Below, piece by piece: positions 32,148-40,797 of a DNA stretch of 64,000 nt. Source of the DNA: Citricoccus zhacaiensis. GTDB taxonomy: Bacteria > Actinomycetota > Actinomycetes > Actinomycetales > Micrococcaceae. The notes under the pieces were generated by a model. The model was not told the origin of the DNA. It saw only the letters and a list, made by a program, of their open reading frames with translations, and searched no databases. Position numbers and translations under genes: made by a program. Where the stretch lies: NCBI RefSeq assembly GCF_014645315.1, contig NZ_BMLQ01000011.1:1-64000 (forward strand), read 5' to 3'. Position 1 is the stretch's first letter, and each line of letters begins with the position of its first letter.

Positions 32148-33149
32148 TCACATGGACGGGGTGAAGTCGGCCGCATTGTTGCGGTCGATCAGCTCACCCT
32201 CGACCTCGACGAAGTTCTCCTCGGGCAGGGTGCCGTCAGCCCGGTAGGCCTCGATGTCCTCGACCACGACGTCGACGACGGAGAACCAGTCCTGGTGGAC
32301 GGAGGCGTAGAACGGGCCGTCCTTCTTGATCTCCTCGACGGCCACGCCGAGCGCGTCCACGCCGGTCACGTAGATGTCATCCCGGCCGGCTTCGTTGATG
32401 GCCTGGGCGGCGCCCAGTGCGGCGTGGTCCCAGCCGACCCAGACCCCGTCCAAGCCTTCCGGATTGGCCTGCAGGAAGTCGGTGACGAACTTCAGCGCCT
32501 CCTCCTGGGAGGTGCCCGGGTTCAGGGCCTGCTTCATCTCACCGCCGGCGATGATGGCCCCGGCCTCCTCGAGCATGTCGTAGGCGAGGTTGCTGCGGGT
32601 CATGATGCCGATGTGGGGATCGTGGCCGATCACCATGACGTCCTTGCCCTCGAGGCCGCCCATGGCTTCCTCGAGCGCGCCCACGGTGAGTGAAGCGAGC
32701 TGGTCCTGGTCGAAGGTGACGTCCTCCACGAAGTCCTCGTTGGGTTCCACCCCGCCATCGATGGAGAAGATGGGGATGTCCGCGGACTCGGCGGCGTTGA
32801 CGAGCGGGGCGATCTGGCGTGGATCGGGGAAGCCCGCCAGGATGACGTCTGCCCCCTGGGTGATGGCGGACTGCATGTCCGAGTTGATCTTGTCGTAGTC
32901 AAAGTCGGAGGTGTAGAGGGTGACGTCCCAGCCCTTGGCCTTGCCCTCCTCCACGAACTTGTCCAGGGTCAGTTTGCCGCCAGGCGTCGCGTAGCCGGCG
33001 GTGAAGGCGGCGACCTTGAAGGTGCCGTCATCGCCGGAGCCTCCGGAGGTTCCACCTGCTTCGGAGCCGGTGCCAGGGCCGGAGCAGCCGGTCAGGCCGA
33101 GCATGGCGGCCGCAGCGAGGCCGGTGATGATCTTCAGTCGAGTGCGCAT
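32148..33149 (-). CDS. Sugar ABC importer binding lipoprotein
   Basis: Type I-fold binding protein of 333 residues. The signal peptide MRTRLKIITGLAAAAMLGL leads to lipobox GLTGC near residue 21, followed by a Gly/Ser/Thr linker. Fold landmarks are FTAGYATPGGKLTLDKFVEE, GADVILAGFPDPRQIAPLVN, DIPIFSIDGGVEPNEDF and LDGVWVGWDHAALGAAQAIN. It is the ligand-binding partner of the permease and ATPase encoded just upstream in the same leftward operon. The ATG at 33149 has GGGAG six bases upstream. Ligand unknown; relatives bind pentoses, polyols or branched sugars. Confidence 0.93.
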   Translation of the reverse strand: MRTRLKIITGLAAAAMLGLTGCSGPGTGSEAGGTSGGSGDDGTFKVAAFTAGYATPGGKLTLDKFVEEGKAKGWDVTLYTSDFDYDKINSDMQSAITQGADVILAGFPDPRQIAPLVNAAESADIPIFSIDGGVEPNEDFVEDVTFDQDQLASLTVGALEEAMGGLEGKDVMVIGHDPHIGIMTRSNLAYDMLEEAGAIIAGGEMKQALNPGTSQEEALKFVTDFLQANPEGLDGVWVGWDHAALGAAQAINEAGRDDIYVTGVDALGVAVEEIKKDGPFYASVHQDWFSVVDVVVEDIEAYRADGTLPEENFVEVEGELIDRNNAADFTPSM

Positions 33150-33229
33150 GGGTTTCTCCCGAGGTAGGGCACACCGTGGTGTGGGGATAGAGGGTGACAG
33201 GGGGTGATGGAGATGACTACTGACGGGCG

Positions 33230-34237
33230 TCACGCCCGGCGTGATTTGAAGGAGGAGAGCAGCACGGCGGCGACGATGATGATGCCGGTCAGCACCTGTT
33301 GCACGTAGGTGTTGACGCCCACGATGTTCAGGCCGTTCTGCAGGACGCCGATGATGCCAACGCCTACGAGGGTCCCGCCAAGGTTGGCCTGGCCGGAGTT
33401 GGAGAGCGTCATGCCCAGGAAGACCGCTGCCACGGCCAGCATCATGTAGTCGTTGGCGCTGGTGGCGCTGGCGCTGGACAGTCGGCTGACCAGGACGATC
33501 CCACCCATCCCGGAGACCAGGCCGGCCAGGGCGAAGGCCCAGAACACATTGCCGCGCACGCTGACGCCGGACAACCGGGCGACGTCAGCATTGCCGCCGA
33601 CGGCGTACCAGCGGCGGCCGACCGTGGTGTACTTCAACACGATCCAGATGACCAGGGCGACGACCACGGCGATGACCACGGGCATGGGCAGGCCGGCGAT
33701 GCGGGATTGGCCAACCCAGTAGAAGACCTCCGGCATGCCGTACAGCGTGGTACCGTCCGTGACGATGAAGGCGAGACCGCCGACGGTGGTCAGGGTTGCC
33801 AGGGTGGCCACGATGGCCGAGATGTTCAGGAAGGCCACCAGGAAGCCGTTGATCATGCCCACTCCCAGGCCGACCAGCAGCCCCAGGATGATGGCGACGG
33901 GGACCGGGAGGCCGGACAGCATGAAAGCCGAGGCGCTGGCTCCGGAGAGGGTGGCCGTGGTGCCGACAGAGAGGTCGAAATGCCCGGTGACCATGACGAT
34001 CGTCTGGGCTCCCGCGATGATGGTCAGGATGGCGACCTGGGCCAGGATGTTCGTCAGGTTCCCCAGGCTGAGGAATCCACTGGGGCTCATGATGCCGAAG
34101 ATGACGATCAGCCCCACGAGGGCGATGATGGTGCCGCTCTGGAGCACCATCTGAGAGAGGGACTTGCGCTCGTCACGGGCTTCGTCGGGCCGATCTTGGG
34201 GCAACGGCGCTGCCGAGACGGTTTCGGTGGTTGCCAT
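33230..34237 (-). CDS. Sugar ABC importer permease
   Basis: RbsC-type permease of 335 residues with multiple hydrophobic segments. Landmarks are TIVMVTGHFDLSVGTTATLS near residue 80, LSGVSVRGNVFWAFALAG and AVAAVFLGMTLSNSGQANLG. It pairs with the two-domain ATPase encoded upstream. The ATG at 34237 has GGAAGGA nine bases before it and starts one base after the ATPase stop codon; the ATG at 34246 would have no spacing to that site. The 80-base gap to the binding-protein gene holds that gene's ribosome site. Confidence 0.94.
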   Translation of the reverse strand: MATTETVSAAPLPQDRPDEARDERKSLSQMVLQSGTIIALVGLIVIFGIMSPSGFLSLGNLTNILAQVAILTIIAGAQTIVMVTGHFDLSVGTTATLSGASASAFMLSGLPVPVAIILGLLVGLGVGMINGFLVAFLNISAIVATLATLTTVGGLAFIVTDGTTLYGMPEVFYWVGQSRIAGLPMPVVIAVVVALVIWIVLKYTTVGRRWYAVGGNADVARLSGVSVRGNVFWAFALAGLVSGMGGIVLVSRLSSASATSANDYMMLAVAAVFLGMTLSNSGQANLGGTLVGVGIIGVLQNGLNIVGVNTYVQQVLTGIIIVAAVLLSSFKSRRA

Positions 34238-34238
34238 G

Positions 34239-35768
34239 TCAGGCATTCCTTCCGTAGCAGTAGGAGAGAAGGAGTTCCTCGTCGGCGCCTTCGGCGGGCA
34301 CCTGCCCGGAGATCCGTCCCTCGTGCATGATGAGGATCCGATCGGAGAGACCGATCAGTTCGGGGAGTTCGGAACTCACGGCGATGATCGTGGTCCCCTG
34401 GGCAGCGAGCTCGCGGATATGCCGGTAGATCTCGGCCTTGGTGCCGACGTCGATTCCCCGGGTGGGTTCGTCGAGCAGCAGCACGTGCGGCTCCCGGGCC
34501 AGCATCTTGGCCAGGACGACCTTCTGCTGGTTGCCGCCCGAGAGCGAGCCGACGTGCTGACGTGGGCCGCGCGCCTTGATGCGCAGGTTCTCCATACTCC
34601 GGCGCGCCAATTCGGTCACGCGGCGGGCTGACACCCATCCGCCGGAGCTGACCTTCTCCAGGTTGGCCAGGGCGATGTTGTCCTGGATCGAGGCGTTCAG
34701 GGACACGCCTTGACTGCGGCGTTCCTCGGGAACCAGGACCATGCCGGCGTCGAGCACTGCACCGACGTCGCCCTTGGCGGGCAGTACCCGCCCCGCCACC
34801 GTGATGGTGCCTCCGGTGGCCTTCTGGGCACCGGCCAGCAGACACAGGAGTTCGCTGCGACCGGAGCCGGCCAAGCCGCCGATACCGATGACTTCGCCGG
34901 CATGTGCAGTGAAGGAGACATCCTGGACCCGGCGACCGGTCAGCGACTCGACCGACACCACAGCGCGGTCCGTCGCGGTACCCCGGTCCGGGAACAGTTC
35001 CCCCGGGTCGCGGCCGACCATGGTGGAGATGACACCCTCGATCGTGATGTCCGCGACGTCCCGGGTGGAGATGGTCGATCCGTTGCGCATGATCGTCACC
35101 CGGTCGCACAGCTCGAACACCTCCTCCAGTCGGTGCGAGACGTACACGATCCCGACTCCTTCGTCGCGCAGGCTGCGCAGCACGGCGAAGAGGTCCTTGA
35201 TCTCGGTATCTGTCAGAGAGGCGGTGGGTTCGTCCAGGATGAGGACGCGGGCGTCGGCGGCCAGAGCACGGGCCACGGCCACCATCGTCTGCTGCACCGG
35301 CGAGAGCTGTCCGGCCAGACGGCGGACGGGGATGCGCTGGTTGAGTCGGTCCAGGTGCCTGCGGGCCTCACGGTTGGCCTCGGGCCACCGGACCAGGCCC
35401 GCGGTATTCGGAGTGCGCTCACCGAGCAGGATGTTCTCGGCCACGCTGATCGTCGGAACGATCGACAACTCCTGATACAGGGCCACCACACCGGCCTGAT
35501 GGGCGTCCTTCACCCCGGCGAAATGCACGGGCTCGCCATCCGAGGCGATGGAGCCGGCATCCGGGCGGTACACGCCTGTCAGGATCTTGATCAGGGTGGA
35601 TTTTCCCGCCCCGTTCTCACCCAGCAGCGCGTGGATCTCTCCCGGCCGGACGTCGAGCCGGGCGTCCGTGAGTGCAGCCACACCGTCGAAGTGCTTGGAG
35701 ATGGCCGTGGCCTGCAACGCCAGCTGTCCGACCGGCGGCGCGATGGGTTCTGCGGTGGAGGCACTCAT
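34239..35768 (-). CDS. Sugar ABC importer ATPase, two-domain
   Basis: RbsA/XylG-type ATPase of 509 residues. The first domain has Walker A GENGAGKST near residue 50, LSPVQQTMVAVARAL and RVLILDEPTASLT. The second has GLAGSGRSEL and LSGGNQQKVVLAKML with LLLDEPTRGIDVGT. Its start overlaps the stop of the zinc dehydrogenase gene by four bases and its end abuts the permease, so translation is coupled through the block. It powers uptake of the unknown sugar handled by this operon. Confidence 0.95.
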   Translation of the reverse strand: MSASTAEPIAPPVGQLALQATAISKHFDGVAALTDARLDVRPGEIHALLGENGAGKSTLIKILTGVYRPDAGSIASDGEPVHFAGVKDAHQAGVVALYQELSIVPTISVAENILLGERTPNTAGLVRWPEANREARRHLDRLNQRIPVRRLAGQLSPVQQTMVAVARALAADARVLILDEPTASLTDTEIKDLFAVLRSLRDEGVGIVYVSHRLEEVFELCDRVTIMRNGSTISTRDVADITIEGVISTMVGRDPGELFPDRGTATDRAVVSVESLTGRRVQDVSFTAHAGEVIGIGGLAGSGRSELLCLLAGAQKATGGTITVAGRVLPAKGDVGAVLDAGMVLVPEERRSQGVSLNASIQDNIALANLEKVSSGGWVSARRVTELARRSMENLRIKARGPRQHVGSLSGGNQQKVVLAKMLAREPHVLLLDEPTRGIDVGTKAEIYRHIRELAAQGTTIIAVSSELPELIGLSDRILIMHEGRISGQVPAEGADEELLLSYCYGRNA

Positions 35769-36856
35769 CGTCGCCCAGCCCTCTCAGCACCGTCGTCCGC
35801 CAGGTCGTTGCAACGGATGATGACCTTCGGAAAGGCCCCGCCCACGTGCGTCTCGAAGGCCTCGGCGGCCTGTTCCAGGTCAAAGACCGACTGCAGGAAG
35901 GGCTCCAGGTCCAGTTCATCCAAGAGCCGCACGGCCCGCGGGAACGTGTACGGGGAGACGAAGACCCCGGTGAGGGTCAGCTCCTTGCGGTACAGGTAGT
36001 CGGAGAGGTTCAGCGGCAGCTCGTAGTCCTCCGGGTACATGGCCCCATAGACCACGGTGCCACCCGGAGCGGCGATGTCCAGCAACCCCGCCACCGCGTG
36101 CCGGGAACCGGAGGCATCGATCACGACGTCGAAGCCGGCCCCACCGGTGATCTCGCCCGTCCGATCCTCCAGGGACTCGTCCTTGGGGTCGATCACGTGC
36201 CGCGCCCCGAAGCGCCGGGCGAGTTCGCGGCGCTCCGCGATCGGTTCGATGAGCGTGAGCGAGGTGGCCCCGTACCGCGCCATGAGCTGCAGAGTGAGCT
36301 GGCCGATGGGTCCGCCACCGCAGATCGCCACGCGGTCGCCCGGGCGCACCCGGGACTTGTCCGCGATCCGCACAGCCACGGAGGTGGGCTCCAGCAGACA
36401 CCCCTTGAGCAGGGAGACCTCCTCCGGGAGCCTGTATACCTGGGATTCGTGCCACACGACGGAGCGGGCCATGCCCGGGCGGTTGTAGTCGCCGAGGTGC
36501 TCGCAGAACTGCTGGCGGCTGTCCTGGCAGGGCTGGCAGGCACCGCAGAAGCGGACGAAGTTACCCGAGACACGGTCCCCCACCCGCAGGTCCGTCCGGC
36601 GCACCTTCGGCCCGAGTTCGGCCACGACGCCGGAGAGCTCATGTCCCAGCCCGATCGGCACCTCGGTGCCGAAGAACCCTTCGGCCAGGTGCGGGTCTGA
36701 GCCGCAGATCGCGGCGTAGGCGACCGTGATGCGCACGTCTTCCGGGCCCACCTCGTCCGCGGGGAAGGTGACGACGCCGATGGTTCCGCGCTGGCCGGCG
36801 TCGGGCGCCCGGAGGCTGCCGATGCGGGTGACCGCGACGGTCTCGACGGCCGTCAT
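35765..36856 (-). CDS. Zinc-dependent sugar/polyol dehydrogenase
   Basis: Medium-chain dehydrogenase of 363 residues of the sorbitol/threonine dehydrogenase type. Zinc ligands lie in AICGSDPHLAEGF and LGHELSGVV, with the structural zinc loop CGACQPCQDSRQQFC. The coenzyme motif is AICGGGPIGQLTLQLMARYG, and the acid residue in LIEPIAERR favours NAD. It overlaps the transketolase subunit gene upstream and the ATPase gene downstream by four bases each. It probably oxidises the imported polyol or reduces the transketolase-derived ketose, but the order of steps is unknown. Confidence 0.9.
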   Translation of the reverse strand: MTAVETVAVTRIGSLRAPDAGQRGTIGVVTFPADEVGPEDVRITVAYAAICGSDPHLAEGFFGTEVPIGLGHELSGVVAELGPKVRRTDLRVGDRVSGNFVRFCGACQPCQDSRQQFCEHLGDYNRPGMARSVVWHESQVYRLPEEVSLLKGCLLEPTSVAVRIADKSRVRPGDRVAICGGGPIGQLTLQLMARYGATSLTLIEPIAERRELARRFGARHVIDPKDESLEDRTGEITGGAGFDVVIDASGSRHAVAGLLDIAAPGGTVVYGAMYPEDYELPLNLSDYLYRKELTLTGVFVSPYTFPRAVRLLDELDLEPFLQSVFDLEQAAEAFETHVGGAFPKVIIRCNDLADDGAERAGRR

Positions 36857-37851
36857 GCTGTCACCGCGAGGGCCGCGTCCACCGTGGCCTGCAGCCCGTA
36901 GCCGTGCTTGTCCCGAAGCTCGGTGTCCTCGCCGAAGCCGGCGAAGACCTGCGGGATGCCCAGGCGGCGGAAACCGTCGAGCCGGATGCCTCGGTCCGCG
37001 ATGACGTCCGCGATCTGCGAGGCGAGCCCGCCGTAGGTCAGGTGGTCCTCGACCACCACGAAGCGGCCGGTCTCCTCGGCGCAGCGCAGGATGAGGTCCT
37101 CATCGATCGGCTTGAGGGTGAACATGTCCACCACGCGGGCGTTGATGCCGTGCTCGCGGGCCAGGATGCCCGCGGCGTCCAGGGCCTGGGACACCGTCTC
37201 GCCGTGGGCGAAGAGGGTCAGGTCGGTGCCCTCGCGCGCGGTGATGCCCTTGCCGATCTCGATCTGCACGGAGCCGGGCTCGTAGACCACTTTGTCCTTC
37301 TTGCCCACAGCCAGGCGGATGTACAGCGGTCCGGTCATGGCCATCGACTGGCGCAGCACCTCGCCGACCATGAGCGGATCCCCGATCGAGGTGACGGTCA
37401 TGTTGACCAGGGAGGTCATCAGGCCCAGGTCCTCCACGGCGTAGTGGGTGGAGCCGCCGTTGCCGACGAGCCCGCCGTGGGTCCCGACGATCTTCACGGG
37501 CAGGTTCGGATAGCAGATGTCCGAGCGGACCTGCTCCAGGGCGCGCATGCTCAGGAACGGGAGCATGCCGGAGACCACGGGGATGTTGCCCTCGTTGGCC
37601 AGGCCGGCGGCGATGCCCACGCAGGCCTGTTCGGACAGGCCCACATCCACGAAACGGTCCGGGTAGGTGTCCCTGAACTCCACGAGGGTGGCCCCGATGT
37701 CCGGGGTCAGCACCCACAGGTTGTCATGGGTCTCGCCGAGTTCCTTGAGTGTCTGGCCGATCACGGTCCGGGAGGAGAGCAGCTCCCCGAAGGTGAAGGA
37801 GGTGATCTGGTCCGTGCCGGGTGCGGTGACTGTCTTGGCTGCGGTGGACAT
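36853..37851 (-). CDS. Transketolase, C-terminal subunit (split type)
   Basis: Protein of 332 residues with the pyrimidine-binding and C-terminal transketolase domains. WVLTPDIGATLVEF, FVDVGLSEQACVGIAAGLAN with the cofactor-activating Glu74, and DLTLFAHGETVSQALDAAGI are diagnostic. It forms an alpha2-beta2-like enzyme with the N-terminal subunit encoded upstream. Split transketolases are known in sugar-catabolic operons (for example apulose-4-phosphate and sulfosugar routes), where they move a two-carbon ketol unit. Start at ATG 37851; an overlapping GTG at 37857 is also possible. Confidence 0.93.
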   Translation of the reverse strand: MSTAAKTVTAPGTDQITSFTFGELLSSRTVIGQTLKELGETHDNLWVLTPDIGATLVEFRDTYPDRFVDVGLSEQACVGIAAGLANEGNIPVVSGMLPFLSMRALEQVRSDICYPNLPVKIVGTHGGLVGNGGSTHYAVEDLGLMTSLVNMTVTSIGDPLMVGEVLRQSMAMTGPLYIRLAVGKKDKVVYEPGSVQIEIGKGITAREGTDLTLFAHGETVSQALDAAGILAREHGINARVVDMFTLKPIDEDLILRCAEETGRFVVVEDHLTYGGLASQIADVIADRGIRLDGFRRLGIPQVFAGFGEDTELRDKHGYGLQATVDAALAVTA

Positions 37852-37853
37852 GA

Positions 37854-38717
37854 TCACGCCGCCTTTCGTCCGTGGGCCAGCGAGGCCAGGGCTCGCGCCA
37901 GATCCGTGTCATTGAGGGAGCCGGCGTGCCAGGCGAGGTTGCGTTCCATGAAGTCGACGCCCTTGCCCTTGACGGTGTCGCAGATGACCACGGTGGGAAC
38001 GTCCGAATCGGGGGCCGGCAGGGAGTCGAAGGCCTGCACCAGGGCAGCCATGTCATGGCCGTCCACCTCGATGACGTTCCACCCGAAGGCACGCCACTTG
38101 TCCGGATAGGGCTCCAGCTTCACGCGTTCCTCGGAGAAGCTCGTCATCAGCTGGCGGTTGCGGTCGATGAACGCCACCAGGTTGCCCAGGTTGTTGCTGT
38201 GGGCCGCCAGGGCGGCCTCCCACACGGACCCCTCGCCGGTCTCGCCGTCTCCCATGAGGGTGAAGACGCGGTGGTCCATGCCGCTGCGCTTGCCGTGCAG
38301 GGCCATGCCGGTGGCCAGTGGCAGGCCGTGGCCGAGGGAGCCGGTGGACACCTCCACACCGGGCAGCTGAACCTTGCACGGGTGCATTCCGTAGGCGGAG
38401 CCGAGCTGGCCGTAGGTGTCCACGATCTCCCGGTAGTCGAAGAACCCGCGGATGGCCATCGTGATGTACATGCAGACCGCTGCGTGGCCTTTGCTCAGGA
38501 CGAACCGGTCCCGCTCGGGGTTGCGTAGGTCCTGTGGGTCCACGTGCATCCCGTACTGGAACAACAAGGTCAATATGTCAGCACAGGAAAGGTCGCCGCC
38601 TATGTGCACAGAACCGTCATACTCTCCGCAGAGAAGAAGTAATTTCTCCCTCAGTTCGTACGAAAGGTCTTCCAACTCGGAAACGTCAGTCTCCGGTCTG
38701 GTGATCGTTGCCGCCAT
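37854..38717 (-). CDS. Transketolase, N-terminal subunit (split type)
   Basis: Protein of 287 residues carrying the pyrophosphate-binding half of transketolase. FVLSKGHAAVCMYI, STGSLGHGLPLATGMAL, and the thiamine-diphosphate motif GDGETGEG (156-163) ending at Asn187 in AFIDRN. It is the first gene of the long leftward operon and is followed by the C-terminal subunit with a stop/start overlap. A 21-bp dyad (38769-38789) lies 52 bases upstream of its start. The donor sugar is unknown because no dedicated sugar kinase is present in the operon. Confidence 0.93.
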   Translation of the reverse strand: MAATITRPETDVSELEDLSYELREKLLLLCGEYDGSVHIGGDLSCADILTLLFQYGMHVDPQDLRNPERDRFVLSKGHAAVCMYITMAIRGFFDYREIVDTYGQLGSAYGMHPCKVQLPGVEVSTGSLGHGLPLATGMALHGKRSGMDHRVFTLMGDGETGEGSVWEAALAAHSNNLGNLVAFIDRNRQLMTSFSEERVKLEPYPDKWRAFGWNVIEVDGHDMAALVQAFDSLPAPDSDVPTVVICDTVKGKGVDFMERNLAWHAGSLNDTDLARALASLAHGRKAA

Positions 38718-39104
38718 GTGTTCCCCCAGGGAAATCGCGTTACCCCAGCCACTTCGCTGAGATGTGATCTATGTCTCCGGAGACCATAGGCTCCCTCAGG
38801 GGCCCGCGTAAAGGGGTATTTCACGCAAATTTGCGCTAACTGCGTTCAAAGCCGTTTGACGTGGCCATTTACCCACCAATCCATCCGCCCCGGCTCCGTG
38901 ACACCAAAGACGACCACTCGGAGAGGCCCCCTCCTTGACGTACCCCGAACGGCTTTGGTTCACTATCCTTGAAGTAATGTTGCTCACGTTGCCGCGCCTG
39001 CGTCACCGGGGCCCACCGTCTCACCGCGGAACTGTTTTTCACCGCATTCACTTTAGGCATTCCACTTCAGATCGGCCGCATTCATCATCCCTGAAAGAGG
39101 CATC
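38718..39104. other. 387-base divergent intergenic region
   Basis: This gap separates the leftward transketolase operon from the rightward aldehyde dehydrogenase gene. Besides the 38769-38789 dyad it contains a perfect palindrome CGCAAATTTGCG (38825-38836), and a distant inverted pair CAAAGCCGTT (38848-38857) and AACGGCTTTG (38948-38957), spaced about 100 bases as in loop-forming operators. No coding region is convincing. AAAGAGG (39092-39098) is the ribosome site of the dehydrogenase. Confidence 0.5.
38769..38789. promoter_or_regulatory. Dyad upstream of transketolase operon
   Basis: CTATG..CTCC/GGAG..CATAG forms a near-perfect 21-bp dyad, with a perfect TCTCCGGAGA centre. Its position 52 bases before the first gene fits an operator or overlapping promoter; the NrtR-like protein encoded in the operon is the likeliest ligand. 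Confidence 0.5.
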
Positions 39105-40634
39105 ATGACTGACACCACCACCTCCCCGTCGCCGGGCAGCGTCGAGGACCACGATCGTCCCAGCACGCCGTTGTACTACGGGGGGCGGGAGCACCAGAGC
39201 GAGTCCAAGCTGACCGTCGTCAATCCCGCCAAACCCTCCGAGGTGGTGGGGCAGGCGGCCGCCGCGTCGCGCGAGCAGGCGCTGGCCGCCGTCGCCGTCG
39301 CCCAGGACGCCTTCCCGGCGTGGGCCGCCCTGTCCGGACCTGAACGCGGTGAGGCCTTGACCGCGGCCGCGGCCGCCATCATGGAGGGCTCCGAACAGGA
39401 GGCCGCCATTCTCTCCTCTGAGAACGGCAAGGTCGTCGGGGAATCGACCTTTGACCTGATGGGCCTGGTCCAGCGCTTCGAACTGGCGATCGGCCTCGCC
39501 GAGGAGGTGGACGCCGTCGAGACCCTTCCGGGGCCGCCCACCGAGGTACGCATCTCCCATCAGCCCATGGGCGTGGTGACGATCATCGTGCCCTTCAACT
39601 GGCCCATCGCCATCCTCGGCGCCTCCCTGCCCTACGCCCTGATGGCCGGGAACACCGTGGTGGTCAAGCCGCCGCCCTCCTGCCCGTTGGCCACCACTCG
39701 CGCCGTGCAGCGCGTGGCGGAGCGGCTGCCCGCCGGGGTACTCAATGTGGTGACCGGCGAGGACGCGGAGATCGGCGAGGCGTTGGTCTCCAACCAGGAC
39801 GTCGCCAAGGTCTGCTTCACCGGTTCCGTCGGTGGCGGCAAGAAGATCATGTCCATGGCCGCGCAGACGCTGACCAACGTCACCCTGGAGCTCGGGGGTA
39901 ATGACGGCGTGCTGATCCTCGAGGACGCCGAGTTCACCGAGCAGAGCATGGACCTGCTGTTCATGGGCATCTTCGGCACCACCGGCCAGGTCTGTATGAA
40001 CGCCAAGCGCATCTACGTCCACTCCTCCAAGAAGGATGAGCTGGTGGCGGAACTGACCCAGCGCCTGGAGCAGGTCAAGCTCGGTCCGGCCACGGACTCC
40101 TCCACCACCATGGGCCCCTTCCACCAGAAGGCTCAACTCGAGTTCGTGCAGGCCCTGGTCCAGGAGGCCAAGGACTCCGGCGCCGAGGTCCGCGAGTTCG
40201 GCGAGCTACCGGGCGGCGAATGGGCCGAGGGGCACTTCATGCGCCCCTCGCTCGTGCTGGATCCGGATCCGGCCCTGCGCGTGGTCACGGAGGAGCAGTT
40301 CGGGCCGACCATCCCGATCCTCACCTTCGAGGACCTCGAGGACGGCATCCGGATGGTCAACAACACGCAATACGGCCTGTGCAACTCCGTGTGGACCGCG
40401 GACGAGCAGACCGCCATCGAGGTCGGCTCCCGGCTGCAGGCCGGATACGTCTTCCACAACACCCATGGCCCCGCCCTGCTGGACCAGCGCGCCCCCTTCG
40501 GCGGCATTAAGCAGTCCGGCATCGGCCGCGAGATGGGCACGATCGGCCTGAGGAACTTCCAGGAGCCACACGCCCTGGGCCTGCTGAAGGAGGAGCCCTC
40601 GTCGGGTGAGGCAGACAGCACGCCCGTCGGCTGA
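39105..40634 (+). CDS. NAD(P)-dependent aldehyde dehydrogenase
   Basis: Aldehyde dehydrogenase of 509 residues. The oxyanion Asn165 is in PFNWP, the general base Glu262 in LELGGNDG and the nucleophile Cys297 in GTTGQVCMNAKRIYV; the coenzyme loop is FTGSVGGGKKIM. It converts an aldehyde to a carboxylate. Lysine 188 in VVVKPP and the residues after it resemble the broad-specificity betaine/benzaldehyde-type group. AAAGAGG lies seven bases before the ATG. A terminator with a 15-bp stem follows its stop. It is divergent from the transketolase operon and may belong to the same pathway or stand alone. Confidence 0.95.
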   Translation: MTDTTTSPSPGSVEDHDRPSTPLYYGGREHQSESKLTVVNPAKPSEVVGQAAAASREQALAAVAVAQDAFPAWAALSGPERGEALTAAAAAIMEGSEQEAAILSSENGKVVGESTFDLMGLVQRFELAIGLAEEVDAVETLPGPPTEVRISHQPMGVVTIIVPFNWPIAILGASLPYALMAGNTVVVKPPPSCPLATTRAVQRVAERLPAGVLNVVTGEDAEIGEALVSNQDVAKVCFTGSVGGGKKIMSMAAQTLTNVTLELGGNDGVLILEDAEFTEQSMDLLFMGIFGTTGQVCMNAKRIYVHSSKKDELVAELTQRLEQVKLGPATDSSTTMGPFHQKAQLEFVQALVQEAKDSGAEVREFGELPGGEWAEGHFMRPSLVLDPDPALRVVTEEQFGPTIPILTFEDLEDGIRMVNNTQYGLCNSVWTADEQTAIEVGSRLQAGYVFHNTHGPALLDQRAPFGGIKQSGIGREMGTIGLRNFQEPHALGLLKEEPSSGEADSTPVG

Positions 40635-40654
40635 CCCCTCCGCTCAGGCGAGTC

Positions 40655-40693
40655 AGGAACCCCGCGGCCCGATCGAGGCCGCGGGGTTCCTTT
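40655..40693 (+). terminator. Rho-independent-type terminator
   Basis: AGGAACCCCGCGGCC (40655-40669) and GGCCGCGGGGTTCCT (40677-40691) form a perfect 15-bp stem with a seven-base loop, followed by TTTG. It lies 20 bases past the aldehyde dehydrogenase stop. Confidence 0.9.
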
Positions 40694-40797
40694 GTGTCGC
40701 AGCTCACTCGCTTGCTAGGGTCGGCGAGTCGCAGCATCCAGGGCCATTCGACTCCGCACGATGAATGACGCCTCCATCCCGTGCGGAAGGTAACACC

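Noticed and set aside
30297-32693. Open frame of about 798 codons on the plus strand
   Set aside because: It runs antisense across two SDR genes and the binding-protein gene, all with clear motifs and ribosome sites. Its His/Gly/Val-rich composition is the usual GC-rich reverse-strand shadow.
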